NCBI GenBank assembly: GCA_020064725.1
Contig: JAGTWJ010000008.1
Span: forward strand, 1,860,001 to 1,924,000
Source: Drechslerella dactyloides
Taxonomy: Eukaryota; Ascomycota; Orbiliomycetes; Orbiliales; Orbiliaceae
Reading direction: 5' to 3'
Length of the DNA: 64,000 nt
Both the position numbers and the translations under genes were made by a program. Below are positions 51,564 through 61,908 of this stretch, piece after piece (position 1 is the first letter of the stretch; each line of letters starts with the position of its first letter). Below the pieces are notes generated by a model. That model was not told the origin of the DNA. It did not search any database and worked only from the letters and a program-made list of their open reading frames with translations.

Positions 51564-53101
51564 ATGCCACAAACAACAACAAACTTCGCGCCAGCGAGGC
51601 ATCCTGTCCGCATCGACGGACGAACACTCGAAGTATGTACATATACGTCCACCCTTCGCACGATGGTTGCTAACAGGTCCTCACGTAGGGGTAATCAACC
51701 GCAGCCAGAACTCCAAATAGACCTCTATTAGCCAATCGGTCGATATCTATATGTATCCACGGCCATGCTAACGAGGCAATTGCAGAGGCGGCCAACTTCT
51801 GCGTACTGCGACAGTCATCTCCGCGCTCCTCGAGCAGCCGCTTGAAGTCCACGATGTACGCGGCAATCGCGAGGGCAAGAAGGGTGCAAAGGGCGGCTTG
51901 CGAGCCCAGCACATCGCCTGCATCTCCACCTTGTAAGCAAAACTTAACATCCTTGCATGCCGATGGTATTCGGTCACTATACAATCGTAGATATTACATG
52001 ATATCACATACCATATCATTGTATCTAACCCTCGTGCGAATTCCTCCCAGAGCCAATTGGTCCTCTTCGACAACCAGTCCTCTGAAGAACGAATCCACTA
52101 CCGTCCTCTTCAACCCCTCAAAGTCCGCCCCGCAAAAATACTGGATCGACCGCCCCATCCCCGGCGCTACCTCCCCGCGGCGTACCGCCTCCATCGTCAT
52201 CGGCGGCGTCGGCAGCACCATGCTCCTCCTCCAAGCCATCCTCCCCTACATTCTCTACAACGGCCCGAAGGCCTCCGAGGACCCTACACCCCTCCACCTC
52301 ACCGTCACCGGCGGCACCCACGTTTCCAAAGCACCGACACTCGATTACTTCACGCAAGTCTTCCTCCCCACGCTGACAAGCCTCGGATACCCACCCATCA
52401 CCGTCACCGAGAAATCCCGCGGCTGGTCAACCGGCCCCGCCATCCCCGGTGAATTCGAGCTGGTAATCCCCAGCATCCCCGCCGGCACGACCATCCCCGC
52501 CTTCACAATGCAAGACCGCGGCGAAATCACAAGCTACGACGTCACCTTCATCGTCCCCGAGGACGCGCGCCGCAGCTTCCGCGAGACGCTGGCAGTCTGG
52601 TTCGCGGACCGCTCGCCAGAAACGGACATGACGGTCGTCAAGGACGAAGACTCGTGCCACCCGTCACGGTACTACTTACTCATCGTCGCGAATACCCGCA
52701 ACGGATACAAACTCGCGCGCGACTGGCTGTGGGACCGTAAGAAGAAGGACGCACCGGGCATCGCGAAGGACATGGTGCGCAAAGTCTGGGGGTGGCTGCA
52801 GGAGGAGATTGATAAGGAAGGCTGCGTGGACGAGTACCTGCAGGACCAGCTGGTTGTGTATCAGGTTCTCGCGGAGGGTGAGAGTTTGGTTGACGCGGGC
52901 GCGTGGGGCGAAGGGAGCTTGCATACGCAAACGGTGCGGTGGGTCGGGAGCGAGGTTGCAGACGTCAAATGGAAGCCTGTGGCGGATGAGGATGAAGAGG
53001 GAGGAGAAAGTGTGGAGTGGACGGAGGAGGCGGCGGCGAGGGTGAAGTATAAGTGTAAGGGAATAGGGTTGGTCAGTTCAGCAGGGGAAGTATGGGAGTA
53101 G
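51564..53101 (+). CDS. RNA 3'-terminal phosphate cyclase
   Basis: Four exons are inferred: 51564-51632, the 2-nt exon 51689-51690, 51786-51932 and 52051-53101. They give 422 residues. The enzyme converts RNA 3'-phosphate ends to 2',3'-cyclic phosphates using ATP. The start (RHPVRIDGRTLE) is followed by EGGGQLLRTATVISALL, which needs the 2-nt exon to be complete. Further motifs are GLRAQHIACISTL, RTASIVIGGVGSTMLLLQAILPYI, TGGTHVSKAPTLDYF, VDEYLQDQLVVYQVLAEG, then SLHTQT with the expected catalytic His (His364), and CKGIGL near the end. The catalytic His argues for an active RtcA-type enzyme rather than the inactive Rcl1 ribosome factor. Introns are 56, 95 and 118 nt, all with CTAAC branch sites. 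Start choice: the ATG at 51564 gives the usual short N-terminus. Confidence 0.88.
51689..51690 (+). other. Predicted 2-nt microexon (GG) in the RNA cyclase gene
   Basis: Sequence around it reads CACGTAG-GG-GTAATC. The upstream intron 51633-51688 begins GTATGT and has TTGCTAACAG 12-22 nt before its acceptor. The downstream intron 51691-51785 begins GTAATC and has ATGCTAACG before TTGCAG. Without these two bases GAA and AGGCGGCCAA join out of frame; with them the codons become GAA GGA GGC GGC CAA, the invariant EGGGQ. Confidence 0.75.
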
Positions 53102-54065
53102 TATCTTGGACAAAAATTTCCTCTTAAGCTTTCTTTCTTAATTATAAGCTTGTTCATTGAAACTATTATCTCTGGTCAGTAAGTTTTCCTTGTCTGAGCA
53201 TGACATCTGCGTCGCCGCGACTGGACTAGACAATCAAAATCAACAGCGATATTTCGTAACCCCCCCAATTTATGTTTGTAGAGGAATAGCGTATCCGCCA
53301 CTACCAAATTATGTATCACGTCGATTGCCCTTGCGCAATTCTAATTAGTGGTCAAAGGGACCGTTTATATGTTGCACTTATTGAATATCGTAAATAGATA
53401 AGATCGTGTAAATCATTTTAATGCATGTAACGTTCATTTGTTTGCGTCTATGTTTGCGAATCAATCGCGGAGAGCGCGCATGCATCGATATTCAGCTTTA
53501 GATCTGGACCCGCATTATAATTGAGCCTCGAACGTTAACGCTAGGCGCTGTTAAAGATGCAGTGAGCAAATCCCCAGGACTTACTATCAGACCACATGCA
53601 CATTAACATCTTCATGCAATCGCGGGAAGCAAAAGGACACGTTCTGATTGACGAGCGCTTCGAGTGCGCTATTTGTGGACGAATTTATACTAGAACATGT
53701 AGGCCGGTGGAGCATGACGCCGTCTATCCGAGTGGCCGGTGTCGACAGTAAAAGGCTAAAAGCAAATCGGGCAAGTCTACCATCATGGAGATCTGTGCAA
53801 CCCCAACGTCACGCCAACACATTCAACTGCAAGACAACAGACATATCAACCACAGACAACCTACGACATTAGAATCACGACTACGAGTTCAAGAGCAAGA
53901 GTTCACATAGCATCAGTTGAATTGACCTGACTACATACATGAAAAAGACATTAAAATATTAGACCGTGTTGAAAACAAGAAACATTGAACGTAATCCTTT
54001 TTCGCAAAAGACACCCGAACAACGAACGACCGACCGGGAAAAGCACATGCATTGCTGCAGCACCT
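53102..54065. other. Convergent 3' flanks, no gene seen
   Basis: AT-rich spacer between the stops of the RNA cyclase gene and hex1. No open frame longer than about 74 codons is convincing. Confidence 0.6.
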
Positions 54066-54734
54066 TTAAAGCTTGTAGTCGCCGTGGGCCCTCTTGAAGT
54101 CAACGATGAGCTCCTTGTCGCCGTCGCTGATGACGAGGACGCGGATGGCACCGGGGCTGGAGGCGAAGGCTTCGTTGATCTTCTTGGTAAGGCCACCCTG
54201 TTCAACAACCTTGATGCCGGTCGAGAGAGCACCGCCATCAGCCATGGTGACAAGCGGGCCGTCACCGCAAGCGACGACCTTGTACTGCTTGAAGCTGGGG
54301 GTCAACATGCTGTGCAAGACAACAGAGGGAGACGGGTGGGTGACGACGCAGTTCTCCTCAACCAACTTGTGGGTGAACAGGTCAACACCGAGGTAACGGT
54401 GCTGGCCGGTGGCGGCAGAGGTAGTGATGCGGATGATCTGGCATGGGCGCTTCTGGAGGATGACCAAGTCACCAACGCGGATGTGGTGGCAAGGAATGGT
54501 GAAGTCGGAGCTGACAGTCGCGACGGGCTTGGGAGCAGGCGGGGCAGGTCTTGGCTTGGGGGCCTTGGCCTGGACCGTGATGTCGACCTCGGGCAACGAG
54601 TAAGCCTTCTTGGACTTGGTGTAGTAGGACCTGGCGATGTTGGCCTTGGCAGTCTCAATTGGGTGGAAGAACTCGTCGACCTTGCGGCCGAAGTACTCGA
54701 CGTGGTGGTGGTGGCGGTCAGAGTGGGAAGACAT
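54066..54734 (-). CDS. hexA: Woronin body major protein Hex1/HexA (core isoform)
   Basis: Single-exon core of 222 residues from the ATG at 54734 (MSSHSDRHHHH). Hex1 self-assembles into the crystalline core of Woronin bodies, peroxisome-derived organelles that plug septal pores after wounding. The eIF5A-like fold is visible: FTIPCHHIRVGDLVILQKRP, CQIIRITTSAATGQHRYLGVDLFT, VTHPSPSVVLHSMLTPSFKQY, and the C-terminal RVLVISDGDKELIVDFKRAHG. The last three residues are YKL, whereas Neurospora and Aspergillus proteins end SRL. The reading frame continues open upstream of this ATG (see the extension entry). On the coding strand a CT-rich tract and TTTAAA lie about 1.3 kb upstream, implying a long leader or an N-extended product. 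The neighbour downstream is convergent. Confidence 0.93.
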   Translation of the reverse strand: MSSHSDRHHHHVEYFGRKVDEFFHPIETAKANIARSYYTKSKKAYSLPEVDITVQAKAPKPRPAPPAPKPVATVSSDFTIPCHHIRVGDLVILQKRPCQIIRITTSAATGQHRYLGVDLFTHKLVEENCVVTHPSPSVVLHSMLTPSFKQYKVVACGDGPLVTMADGGALSTGIKVVEQGGLTKKINEAFASSPGAIRVLVISDGDKELIVDFKRAHGDYKL

Positions 54735-55733
54735 CTTTTTGGATTTGGCTTTCTTGTCTTTCTTTTCCTTCTTGTTGACGATGATAATTGGAGCGGGGCA
54801 CTCGACCTCGGTCTTGATTGGCTTGCAAGCGGCGCTCTCTCCGATCTTTACGTCGACGTGGTCGACGTAGGTGGGGCGAGAAACGTAAACTTGAGGTGGG
54901 GGAGGAACAAAGCCGCCAACAAAGACGCCTTGTTCGGAGGTTGAGTCGGAGGTGGAGTCGGAGATCTCGCGTTCGATCTTGATCTCAGCAGCAGCAGCGG
55001 TGCCGTGAGAGTGACGAGCGTAGCCTTTGACGGAAGGAGCAGATGGAGCAGACTGAGCAGCCTGACCCTGAGCTTGACCTTGAGAATGGCGGGAGTAGCC
55101 GTAAACGGAAGCAGGAGCTTGAGTTTGGGCTGAAGAACCAACGGGGACGTCGACGTCTACGTGAACGTTCCTTACGTGGAAGTCGTCCGAGTGGTGGTTG
55201 ACGGTGTGGAAGTGCTTATCCTTAGGATGAGAGCGGATTGGAAGGGAGTGACCGGCGGCACCAGCAGCAAGACCTGCAGCAGCACCTGTGGCAGCACCTG
55301 TAGCAACACCAGCAACGAAGCCGGAGTGAGTGTGGGAGTGAGAGTGGGCCTGGGCGTGGTGAGCCTGGGCGCGGTGGGTTTGAGTGTTTTCGGAGGTAAC
55401 CTCGGAGGAAGTCTCTTCGTCGCCGCGGGACGAGGAGGAATCGGAGGAAGAGGAAGAGGAAGAGGAGCTTGAGCTGGAGGAGCTGGAAGAGGAAGAGCTA
55501 GACGCTTGGTCTTTCTTATCCTTCTTGTGGTCTTTGTCCTTCTTTCTCAGAGCAGTAGCAGTGGCGATACCAGCGATAACCGCGTCGCGTCTTCGAACCT
55601 TCTTCTTCTCGAAATCTTTCTCGTCTTTGCTATCCTTGCAGGCTTTGTTATCCTTGTCCTTCGTCTTATAGGCCGAAGGAAACAGACTGGGGGGGATGGG
55701 AACTCTCGCGTCAAAGTCCAGATTGACTGATTT
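54735..55733 (-). CDS. hexA: In-frame N-terminal extension of Hex1 without an ATG
   Basis: Directly upstream of the Hex1 ATG the same frame stays open for 333 codons to a TGA at 55734-55736. It looks coding: Lys/Asp-rich start (KKKVRRRDAVIAGIATATAL, reminiscent of DUF3824-type segments), about 18 serines, a His-rich part, a Gly/Ala hydrophobic stretch (about 55250-55320), DDFHVRNVHVDVDVPV, and two GY(S/A)RHS repeats. There is no ATG in it. The best internal candidate start is CTG at 55719-55721 with A at -3 and G at +4, which would give a 551-residue protein. A polypyrimidine acceptor (CCCCCCCAG, ending at 55687) could instead join it to an unseen first exon. I infer a long isoform but cannot prove its start. 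Confidence 0.6.
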
Positions 55734-56015
55734 TCACGGCGGGTCCTAAGAGGATTTAGACTCGAAGTCCTTGGATTTTCTAGATCTTTCAAAGAGTACA
55801 CGCGTTTAGCCGTGTACTAGTCGAAAGAAATAGAAAAGACTGAGGAATTCGAAGACTGAAACCCCGTTGAAGGATCCTTCTTGACGGAAAGATCAATACA
55901 AAAAGGGATCGTGAAAAAAAGAAGCGACTTGAATGCGTCGGCCTCTTTTCGTTCAGTCTCGTGAAGGGGTCGTTAGAAAAAGGGTAGTGGTCAATTGATG
56001 AGGGCGGTGATGAGG

Positions 56016-56073
56016 GAGTGGAAAGGAAGAAGAGAAGAGGTTGCTGCTCAGCGGCGGGTGGACCGGGTTTAAA
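56016..56073 (-). promoter_or_regulatory. Probable hex1 core promoter: TTTAAA and CT-rich tract
   Basis: On the minus strand CATTTAAACC (56068-56073) is followed about 30 nt downstream by CCTCTTCTCTTCTTCC, the pyrimidine block typical of strongly expressed fungal genes just before the transcription start. Start near 56000 is inferred. Confidence 0.45.
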
Positions 56074-56204
56074 TGCTGAAATACGGGAGGCTGGGTCCAC
56101 GACACGGTGCCCTTCCAGCGCACACCCACACGCACACATCGCCCGCCGACAAACAACCGCTCTCGACCTCGACTCCCATACCAGAATGCCCCCATGCCGG
56201 CCGG

Positions 56205-56236
<32 letters not shown>

Positions 56237-56239
56237 CCC
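56205..56239. repeat. (CCTG)n microsatellite
   Basis: Eight CCTG units. On the complementary strand this is the same CAGG repeat as at 24878-24931 and 29850-29884. Confidence 0.8.
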
Positions 56240-59200
56240 AACAGCTTCGTTAATGGGATGGCTGGAAAGCCCGCCGGGCTGCTCGCAGCAGCTGCAGAAA
56301 TGGAAATGGTGCTCTCGCCCACGGCGCTTTGGGCTGGTGGTTGGCCGGGAAGCCTGTCGAGGCCCAGCGGCCGCGTCGCTCTGGCGTCGGCTTCACCTGC
56401 TGGCGCTGGTTGTCCCGGTGAATGGCTCCTTCTGGCAGGGACCTGCAACTGGCTCCACCCGCCCGCAGGCAATGGGCCCTCCGCATTGGCTCCGCTCCGC
56501 CTCAGATGCCTCCCAAGGCGAGAGCCTTTTAATTTGGACGCGGCGAGGAAGCCAACCGGGTGCCGTCTCAGACTCCCTACTGCGACAGCTTACAGCTGGC
56601 TAATCTGATCGCGGTACTCTATCGCATATGTGAAGGCAAGCCCTCTGCGTGTACCCCATACATACATACCCGCTGCATACTTGTTGCTTTGCACACGGTA
56701 TCCGCCATCCTCAGGACGGCATCCGGACGCCGTGATAGTGACGGCACTTGTAAACATGACCTGTTCAAAACAAACACTGCTTGTGCTTGCTTGCGTCCGC
56801 TTGGTCACACTCTCTCACATACGTCAGATACGAAGCCCGGTTCCTGAGCGCGATGGGGCCTCGAATCGAAAAGAAAATACGGCGCCCAGCAGGTGCCGTC
56901 CGTGGGGACAGCTGGGTACATCCCTTCTGTACATCGACGCACATTGCCGGCATCAAACCATGCAGCTAGCGGATCCTCCAGCTAGGCCTAATCCTCTCGC
57001 TGCCAAACACGTATTTGCGGCCGACGCGTGGTTAGAGCTTCTTGTCCATACCGGAGATATTCAAGATCAAAAAAAAAAAAAAAAAAGGGAATGCTACCCC
57101 CATTGATCGAGCTACTCAATACAAGTGGAAACAAAGTTCTAGCCAAGTTCTCTCTGGGCTAGCTGGCAGCCGCCATCGACGCAAGTGCAAGTGCGAATGC
57201 AAATGCCATGATGCAATAATCCACTAGGCAGAGAAGCGGCTTTTCGACACTAAATTCTGCTCCCTGTCCTCGCTGTGAAGGACACCTTCTAGCCCGGATG
57301 AGAAGCACGCCTGTTCGATATTCCCAAGCTTTCCTTGCCCAGGTTGCCTGCGATCTCCATTCTCACGCATTTTGTCGCCGAAGGCAGGCGGAGACTGCTG
57401 TTCTCACCATCGTAATTGTATCCACAGCACCCCATTGGCTATACCTCAAGCATCCGTCTATTTTCGTTTACGCACTCGCGCACACACGCCGGCTGCTCTT
57501 GCTTGCGGGCGGGAAATTGGACTCCAGGGGCGTGCATCCTCAGCTGAAGGCACCCCTGCTCGCTTTCTGTTGATTTTTCTCTTCGCCCTAGCGATCGAGG
57601 AAATTAAACCTCGTTCATCATGGTGTGATCGAGGCATTCCTTGCCAGGTATCCTTTCCCACGGAACTCGATCGGAGAGAAGAAAAAAAAGTTTCCTCTCT
57701 TTCGGCGTGCGCGATAGCTGAGCGAGCGAGAATTTCCAGCGAGCGAGAACGACCAAGCCCCGGCTGCTTGTTCGGTGATTACATGCATGTGGAAGGAGCG
57801 AGCAGGTCACGTAGCGAGCCTTTTCTCAACAGCGTGCTGACGAAGCCGGAACTCTCGGTCTGTCTCGCCCGGACGGTATCTACATCTGAGGACGGAGTAA
57901 CTAACAATAGTGTGAGCACACTTACTCGTATGCAATCACCGCCAGCCAGTCGTCTACGGATTAATATGATGTGATCTTACTTGTACAATTTTAGCTCGCC
58001 CTGTCAACCTGACGGCCTCACGCGCGAGGCATTTCCCGACGCGTCGTCTAGGATGCAACTGTGACCTTATCTGCAGATATCTGCATGCAGACTCTCTCTA
58101 GACCTCCATCCGGCCATGCACAACGAGCAAACAAGACATCCTTCTACAAATTTAAACAAAAGTACAGCTACCCCAGACAAACCAAACGATCTGAGTACAC
58201 GGCAATGGTATCCCGCATGGGATTTGTTCCGTCGACGGCCAGCTGGTAGATGTTTCAATTTAGTCGAATACTTCTCGCCTACGCGATTGCAAACTTAGCT
58301 TAGAAGCGAGGCATGTCCCAGACTTGCGTCCCCCTTCGAATACGTATACGGCAGCGTCTCCGAGACGACGCTTAGACGGAATGTTCGCCCTCGCATCGAT
58401 CTTTGGAATCCTGCTCCTGCGCTCGGCATGGACGGAGTGATCCGAGCTATGATACTGGTCGCCTCGAATTCTGATGTCTGATGCTGCCAACTTTGACCTT
58501 CCACGGACGATTCGCATTTTTAAAAACCCGCATGAGATCGAGGAGACCGTCGCGTCGGATTCAAATCCGGGATCTCGACAATGCACGCTGGCGAGCTGCA
58601 CTGCACCGTCGTTCGCGCGATCGTCAACAGGGCGCATGGAGGGATGTTTGCACGGTACCTATACATTGCATGTACAGATACAGAATACAGATACATGCCT
58701 TCTGGCGTGCCGGCTCGATGTGCATGCCCGGCCGAGGCACATACGGCTACATTGGTATGCATGTAGCCCACCCACCTCCGCCTCCGCGATACAGACATGC
58801 AGGATCTCGCACGTATGTACGCAAAGAAGCAGCAGACCGAAACAGGACGGCCAGCTGATAAGATTCACATCTGTTCGTCTGAGCTCCCTGATATCGCGAC
58901 ATCTATGATTCGTGGACAGAAGCTCGGGACAATACATGTAATCATGCGAGAGTAACTGCCTGTATCTGGATACTTGCAACGTTCTTGCACTTAGCAAATG
59001 TGTGAAATATGCCATGCACAGATATACCTGCCGACAAAGTATTGGCCGCGTGTCCGTTCATTCGACGCCGGAGCTGCATGCGTATGCATTCACTCAATAT
59101 GCCTGCTGATGACCCAATATACACTCGCATACCGCAGCAGGTGAAATTGATTCTTTCGAACTCGTGCTACATATATTCGCGCACAGCACATAGCTGCTGT

Positions 59201-59798
59201 CCTACCATCGCTGTTATTTATAGCTTGTGTTAATTACAAGACCGTTTATATCGAAAGTGAAAGGAAAAGGAGACTCCTGTTCGTGTTCTCGGTCCGCTTG
59301 GAGTGGTCTTGGCGCAGTCGTGCATGTCTGCAAGCTTGATTCGGTCAATGCCTTTTACCCCAGAAATTGAGGAGCGGATGCTGCCAGCCGCCGCCGCCAG
59401 CTGAGAACGAGGGCTAGACGGGTTTAGCAGGTTCCGATCTAGCTGCTGGACTGCGCCATGCATACCGTACAGAAGTGCGACTCCTGGATCTATCCCAGTT
59501 CGCCGCTGGAATGCAATCCTGCCAAATCGCAGAGATATCGATCCAGGCATCCCCGGATTCACCATACAATTGCGCATTTCACCACCGGCGCTGTCGAATC
59601 TGCAAAACCACTAACGACAACACATCTAATTCTTGGCCGCCACCTCAACTCCAAAGCCTGGGATATTGACCATCGACAGCTCTCCAACGAGCCCCTCTCT
59701 CAAGAACGACGTCGCTGGTCTGCGTTCCCTTGGCGCGGCGCAGATGGTGCCTCGTTAGCGCCGGCGCTCCAATTCCTGCATACCGTCTGGCGCGAGCG

Positions 59799-61540
59799 AT
59801 GATGCTTCTGTCCCGTTCACTGCGCTCGGAATGCTCCCTCTCAGATCACGAAGGCTCCGGCGCCTCCTCTTGTAAGCTTGACACATCCTCCCCGCGCCTC
59901 GCCATTTCGATATGTAGTTGCGCCAATCGCAGATATGCTGACGTTCAGCGTCTCGCTCTAGCCTCTTTGCCGCGTTCGTGACACTCTATTTCTTAATCTC
60001 CGCGATATACCCCAGACGTTCCGACGGCATATCCGAGCTGGTGTTCTCCGGGACGCCGCCGACAAGACTTCTCGCAGGACGGCGGAAGAACCTGAAGTTG
60101 GAGGCTGTAAAGGGCTTTTTCCTGCAGGACCTGGCCGAGACGAATCAGACGAGCTTCAACGTCGTAGGTAGTCCATATATTGGCTTCACTAGTGGCCATT
60201 CCGGATCTGCTTGGGAAACCTGCTGACACGGCGCGAGCCGATGTGCTGTAGTTCCATGCTCACGACTTCGGGCTGATCCCGCAGCGCTACTCGATATTCA
60301 CCGGTGGAGTCTCGGAAGATGCCTCGCAATGGGACCAATTCCAGGTTGAAGTCCTGCGGATGAACGCAGAATCGACCGTCCCACGACTAGCCGTCCGGGG
60401 TTACAAAGTCCTATATCTATTCCGGCCGCCGCAGAGCTGGCATCACACCGGAGGTTGTTGTCCGGATCTGTCCAGAGCTTAGCCATGGGGGAACGGGAAC
60501 TAACGAGGTATTGGCAGAGTCATTTTACGGCAAGGAATCCTGGAACTGTCTGTGGACTCGGCAGGACGGGAACGGAACCGCTAAATTTGTAAGTCCAGCC
60601 CTACCATTCCTTCCGCGATGGCAAGACCCCACCCGCAGCAAGTCAAACTTACGTTTCCATCTTGGAACCTGTAGATCGATGCGGACTTGACCCCGGATGG
60701 CGTCCATAGCGCCAAGTACATCCACAGCTTATGGAACAAGCATCTGGGCAAAACGAAGATCGCTAAGCCCGAGCTCTTCCTCTCCTCTCCGTTGAGGTAA
60801 GCTGATCGTTCGATTCAACATAATCTACGAGCATCAACCGCTAATAGCAGCCCCGCATAGCCGTGCTGCCGAGACTCTCGTCTACGCATTCAACCTAACC
60901 TCTCGTACCCCGCCCCCGCCATCTCCCATATTCGTCGAGTTCTTACGAGAGTCCTTCGGCGTCGATACCCATAACAGCCGTCGCTCGTTCACCTATCTCA
61001 AAAAGCGGTTCCCGCTGTTTGAATTTGAGGAAGAATTCAGCGAGTTCGACCCGCTCTGGACCAGCAATCGAGATGAGACGGAGGAAAGCACGCTGCATCG
61101 AGCAAAGATATTCCTCGAGAATCTGTTCTTGCGGCGGAGCGAGGTTTTTGTGGCCGTTGCCACGCACGAACGCATCATCAAGGCGATTCTAGGAGGTTTG
61201 TTGTCTCATCGAGCTTTGAATGACCGAGATGACTAACTGAACATTCTACCAAATGCAGCCATTGGCCATCGACCATTCCAAGTGCCAGTTGGACGTAAGT
61301 TTCTTCTCACCATACTCAACGTCACCGAGATATAATACTAACGCACCAGCAGACATGATCCCCGTCGTGATCAAGGGGTCCTGGTTCAAAAGCTGGGAAA
61401 CACGCACAGAGGCTGAGAAGTACCGAATGTACTACAAGAAGGACAGGAATTGCACGGTCCTCGATCCTGTGACTGATCCGGATGCCGAACCGGAGCTGGA
61501 AGACGATGATCTTGATCTTGGGCATGCTGATGCCTTGTAA
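59799..61540 (+). CDS. Histidine phosphatase (phosphoglycerate mutase-like) homologue, catalytic RHG lost
   Basis: Eight exons proposed: 59799-59871, 59949-60163, 60252-60453, 60518-60588, 60675-60796, 60861-61195, 61259-61294 and 61353-61540. They give 413 residues. The first exon and its acceptor are the least certain. One hydrophobic segment near the N-terminus (SLFAAFVTLYFLISAIYP) suggests a signal anchor. The domain follows the Pmu1-like fungal pattern: FGLIPQRY, GYKVLYLFRPPQSWHH, YGKESWNCLWTRQDGNG, DADLTPDGVHSAKYI, LFLSSPLSRAAETL, EEEFSEFDPLW, VFVAVATHERIIKAIL and MIPVVIKGSWF. The RHG nucleophile motif reads RPP (residues 154-156), so the phosphorylated His is missing while the second His (THERII) remains. 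Either a pseudoenzyme or an early pseudogene. The frame is intact and splice sites are conserved, which favours a pseudoenzyme. The next gene follows in tandem. Confidence 0.75.
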
Positions 61541-61908
61541 TTTTAGTAGGAGCACGATCTGACGCTCGGCACAATACCCTCACCCTCTAGGTTTCTAAAT
61601 ATCTACACAACAAACTTTTTTTTTCTTTTGTATTTGTTTCACTATCTGTTTCCTAGATCCGCGTCGATTTGCCCACATTGTATATTCATCGCGATATCGT
61701 CGCCCATCTAGCTTCAACTAATCGATCCCTCCCTGTAATTATTCCACCATGCATGCTGCGTTGCGTAATGTTGGCAAACCTAGTTACACAGACCCGCCAG
61801 CTGCAACTGACGTGACGTCAATCATTCCCCATTGCACACCACTCAAGCCGTGCGCGTGTCCAGACCTGTCAACATTACCAAGCTGAGCCACGGCCACAGT
61901 CAACGTGA
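61541..61908. other. Short intergenic spacer
   Basis: 368 bp between tandem genes. T-rich after 61610, likely 3' flank of the phosphatase homologue, then promoter of the epimerase gene. No other feature seen. Confidence 0.6.

Larger units (their letters stand above)
55737..59798. other. hex1 leader/promoter and upstream spacer, no gene seen
   Basis: The first ~300 bases are probable hex1 leader and core promoter, ATG-free on the minus strand. Beyond that, open frames near 55789-56608 sit over a CCTG array on both strands and are not credible. A tract of 18 A lies at 57069-57086. From 57200 to 59798 only short, overlapping frames occur, and the last few hundred bases are likely leader of the histidine-phosphatase-like gene. 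Confidence 0.5.

Noticed and set aside
49916..54734. Functional cluster of deoxyhypusine synthase with the eIF5A-like Hex1
   Set aside because: Hex1 derives from eIF5A but lacks a hypusination role. The genes are on opposite strands with an unrelated gene between them, so proximity is likely chance.
58549..58585. tRNA-like T-arm (GGATTCAAATCC)
   Set aside because: The bases flanking the TTC loop do not form the required stem in register, and no D- or anticodon arm is present upstream.
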